DNA of 64,000 bases, from contig NZ_MTAW01000180.1 in assembly GCF_002154725.1 (NCBI RefSeq), positions 62,001 through 126,000 on the forward strand, written 5' to 3'. Origin of the DNA: Nostoc sp. 106C (GTDB lineage Bacteria; Cyanobacteriota; Cyanobacteriia; Cyanobacteriales; Nostocaceae). Of this stretch, positions 62,508 to 64,000 are shown in pieces. Below the pieces are notes generated by a model. It worked only from the letters and a program-made list of their open reading frames with translations. It ran no database searches and was not told the DNA's origin. The position numbers and the translations under genes were made by a program. Numbering within the stretch: position 1 is the first letter of the stretch; the number at the start of each line of letters is the position of its first letter.

Positions 62508-63293
62508 ATGAGTATCAAAAGTCATTTACAGCAATTACAAAAATTAATTCCCCATACCTGGCTTGAGCGGATACAACATTTGCACTCTAGCTTACTGTTT
62601 CGATGGATTGTACAGAATGGAAGTAAACCAATCGCATTAAGCCACAAATCAGTAATGGTGTTTTCTCCTCACCAAGATGATGAAACATTTGGTTGTGGCG
62701 GGATGATTGCTCTAAAACGAGAGTATGACATCCCAGTAATAGTAACTTTTCTTACTGATGGTCAAGGTTCAGGTAATCCTGAGCAAAATTCCCAAAATAA
62801 AATAATCCAAATTCGCAAACAAGAAGCAGTCAACGCATTAGAAATTTTAGGAGTTAAACCCTCAGATATTCATTTTCTGGAAAAACCAGATGGCACTTTG
62901 CCTGATTTAAAGAATGAGGAAAGGCAACAAACAATTAAACAGCTAGCTGAACTGCTAATGCAGTATCAGCCAGAAGAAGTTTATGTACCTCATCGTAAAG
63001 ACTGCCATCGAGATCATGAAGCAACATATGAATTAGTGAAAGCTGCGATCGCTCAAGCAGGAATCACAGTCGAACTATTGCAATATCCTATTTGGTTGTT
63101 CTGGAGAGCACCGTTATTTATTCTGCTGAAATTGCCGGATATAGCCGCAGCTTCCTATCTTTCTATCGCATCAGTTCAAGATAAAAAAAATAGAGCAATT
63201 TCTGCATATTGTTCTCAAATACATAGCCTACCTAGTGGCTTTATACAGCGATTTTCTGGATCGCATGAAATATTTTTTAAATCTGAATCCTAA
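62508..63293 (+). CDS. PIG-L/LmbE-family deacetylase
   Basis: 261 residues. Zn-dependent N-deacetylase fold: SPHQDDETFGCGG near residues 51-63 (a variant of the HPDDE motif, with Gln in place of Pro) and the third metal ligand in HRKDCHRDHEA near 165. Removes an acetyl group from an N-acetylated amino sugar or similar compound. No signal peptide. It stands between the secreted propeller and a third GT4, so a role in glycan or glycolipid synthesis is likely. Confidence 0.9.
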   Translation: MSIKSHLQQLQKLIPHTWLERIQHLHSSLLFRWIVQNGSKPIALSHKSVMVFSPHQDDETFGCGGMIALKREYDIPVIVTFLTDGQGSGNPEQNSQNKIIQIRKQEAVNALEILGVKPSDIHFLEKPDGTLPDLKNEERQQTIKQLAELLMQYQPEEVYVPHRKDCHRDHEATYELVKAAIAQAGITVELLQYPIWLFWRAPLFILLKLPDIAAASYLSIASVQDKKNRAISAYCSQIHSLPSGFIQRFSGSHEIFFKSES

Positions 63294-63654
63294 TATTTGG
63301 GAATCAGTATAGTTTTTGACTAAAAACTACCCCTATTCATCTGGGTAGAAAACGAACCCAAATCTGAGCACAGAAGACTATTTTCTTCTTTGTGACGGGC
63401 AGTTTGACGCCAGTTGCTACAACGGAGGGAACCTCCCTCCGGGTTCACCAGTCCCCTACGGCGGGAAACCCGCCTTTAGGGCTGGATTCACCGCAACGCA
63501 CTGGCTCCTCAAGTCGGGAAACCCTTTCGGCAGTTGCTCATGGGGGAAACCCCCAAGACCGCACTGCCTCACCACGCAACTGCCCTCGCCTTAGTGTCTC
63601 TGTGGTTCAAAACAATTCATTTCTAAGACCGTGCTTTCTGTGGAGAATATTTAA
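63294..63654. repeat. cluster of short GC hairpins before the last gene
   Basis: Three tight hairpins: GGAGG-GAA-CCTCC (63424-63436), GGCGGG-AAA-CCCGCC (63460-63474) and TGGGGG-AAA-CCCCCA (63541-63555). CAGTTGCT occurs at about 63411 and 63531. A 105-codon frame across the block (63392-63709) is an artefact of the repeats. These are dispersed cyanobacterial repeats. Confidence 0.65.
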
Positions 63655-64000
63655 ATGCGAATACTACATCTCACCAATCATGTACAACAAATTGGCAATG
63701 GAATTGTGAATGTGGCAGTAGATCTAGCTTGTCTGCAAGCAGATAATGGTCATTATGTTGCCGTAGCCTCAGATGGGGGAGAATACGAAGCATTACTTGC
63801 ACGTCATGGCGTTCAACACTTTCACCTCGATCAGTCGAGAACACCAGTAAATATGATCAAGGCTGCTTGGCGTTATCGAGAGATAATCCAAGAATTTCAG
63901 CCAGATATTGTTCATGCACATATGATGACTGGGGTTGTACTAGCAGGACTGATGAGAAACGGTTGTGAATATAGTTTAGTTTCTACTGTACACAATGAGT
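63655..64000 (+). CDS. family 4 glycosyltransferase, N-terminal part (cut by right edge)
   Basis: 115 codons visible from the ATG at 63655, with GGAG about 10 nt upstream. MRILHLTNHVQQIGNGIVN is the acceptor-domain start of GT4 enzymes, and IVHAHMMTGVVLAGLM follows near residue 90. The donor domain lies beyond the window. It probably belongs to the same glycan region as the two GT4 genes at 56-59 kb. Confidence 0.85.
   Translation, partial: MRILHLTNHVQQIGNGIVNVAVDLACLQADNGHYVAVASDGGEYEALLARHGVQHFHLDQSRTPVNMIKAAWRYREIIQEFQPDIVHAHMMTGVVLAGLMRNGCEYSLVSTVHNE

Noticed and set aside
63392-63709. 105-codon frame before the last glycosyltransferase
   Set aside because: It lies across hairpin repeats, its composition is repeat-derived, and it overlaps the well-supported GT4 start.
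1-64000. CRISPR arrays and tRNA genes
   Set aside because: No regularly spaced direct repeats with unique spacers were seen, and no T-loop/acceptor pattern of a tRNA stood out. A tRNAscan run could still find one I missed.

Overview
The window looks like a chromosomal segment of a filamentous (Nostocales-type) cyanobacterium. The HIP1 octamer GCGATCGC and its truncated forms recur throughout. The intergenic DNA carries the usual cyanobacterial clutter: hairpin repeats, CTGCC heptamers and short MITE-like elements. Several genes are typical of Nostoc relatives, including an HstK-type Ser/Thr-His tandem kinase, a multi-GAF/PAS hybrid histidine kinase and a 462-residue HisRS. I saw no tRNA, rRNA, CRISPR array, integrase or transposase.

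1-11.9 kb is a defence-type island cut by the left edge. A DinG/XPD-like helicase (its 5' end lies outside the window) is followed after 5 nt by a pPIWI-RE protein, a prokaryotic PIWI relative. Four genes on the other strand converge on this pair: two coiled-coil proteins, a HEPN-like + winged-helix protein, and a double-zinc-ribbon protein. They diverge from a WYL-domain regulator. The divergent gap holds a perfect 12-bp inverted repeat (10295-10334) that is a strong operator candidate. A broken reading frame follows the regulator.

12-23 kb is ordinary metabolism and envelope: an MDR oxidoreductase, an Asp/Asn-hydroxylase-like protein, a hydantoinase-like amidohydrolase, a cupin/ABM gene pair, hisS, two paralogous L,D-transpeptidases, a KDPG aldolase, and a membrane protein coupled to a PhnD-like protein.

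23-35 kb starts with a periplasmic aldehyde oxidoreductase operon of the PaoABC type (Tat FeS subunit, FAD subunit with an extra Fe-S site, molybdenum subunit). The 3' tail of the molybdenum-subunit gene occurs three times. The copies bracket two short cargo segments, a toxin-antitoxin pair with a frameshifted PIN toxin and a protein-kinase-like gene. Beyond a 63-bp tandem repeat and a 9-bp-TSD MITE come a hybrid sensor kinase and an XdhC-type molybdenum-cofactor chaperone that probably serves the Pao enzyme.

35-56 kb holds the 2122-aa HstK kinase, a TTC38-like TPR protein, an erythromycin-esterase-like protein, a CbpA/CbpM chaperone pair, an MltA/3D-type secreted protein, an aldehyde dehydrogenase beside a nitrilase homologue that lacks the catalytic Lys and Cys, an FAD monooxygenase, an NmrA-like protein and an unrecognised 260-aa protein. 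56-64 kb is a surface-polysaccharide type region: two GT4 glycosyltransferases, a secreted beta-propeller-like protein with one EF-hand loop, a PIG-L deacetylase, and the start of a third GT4 cut by the right edge.
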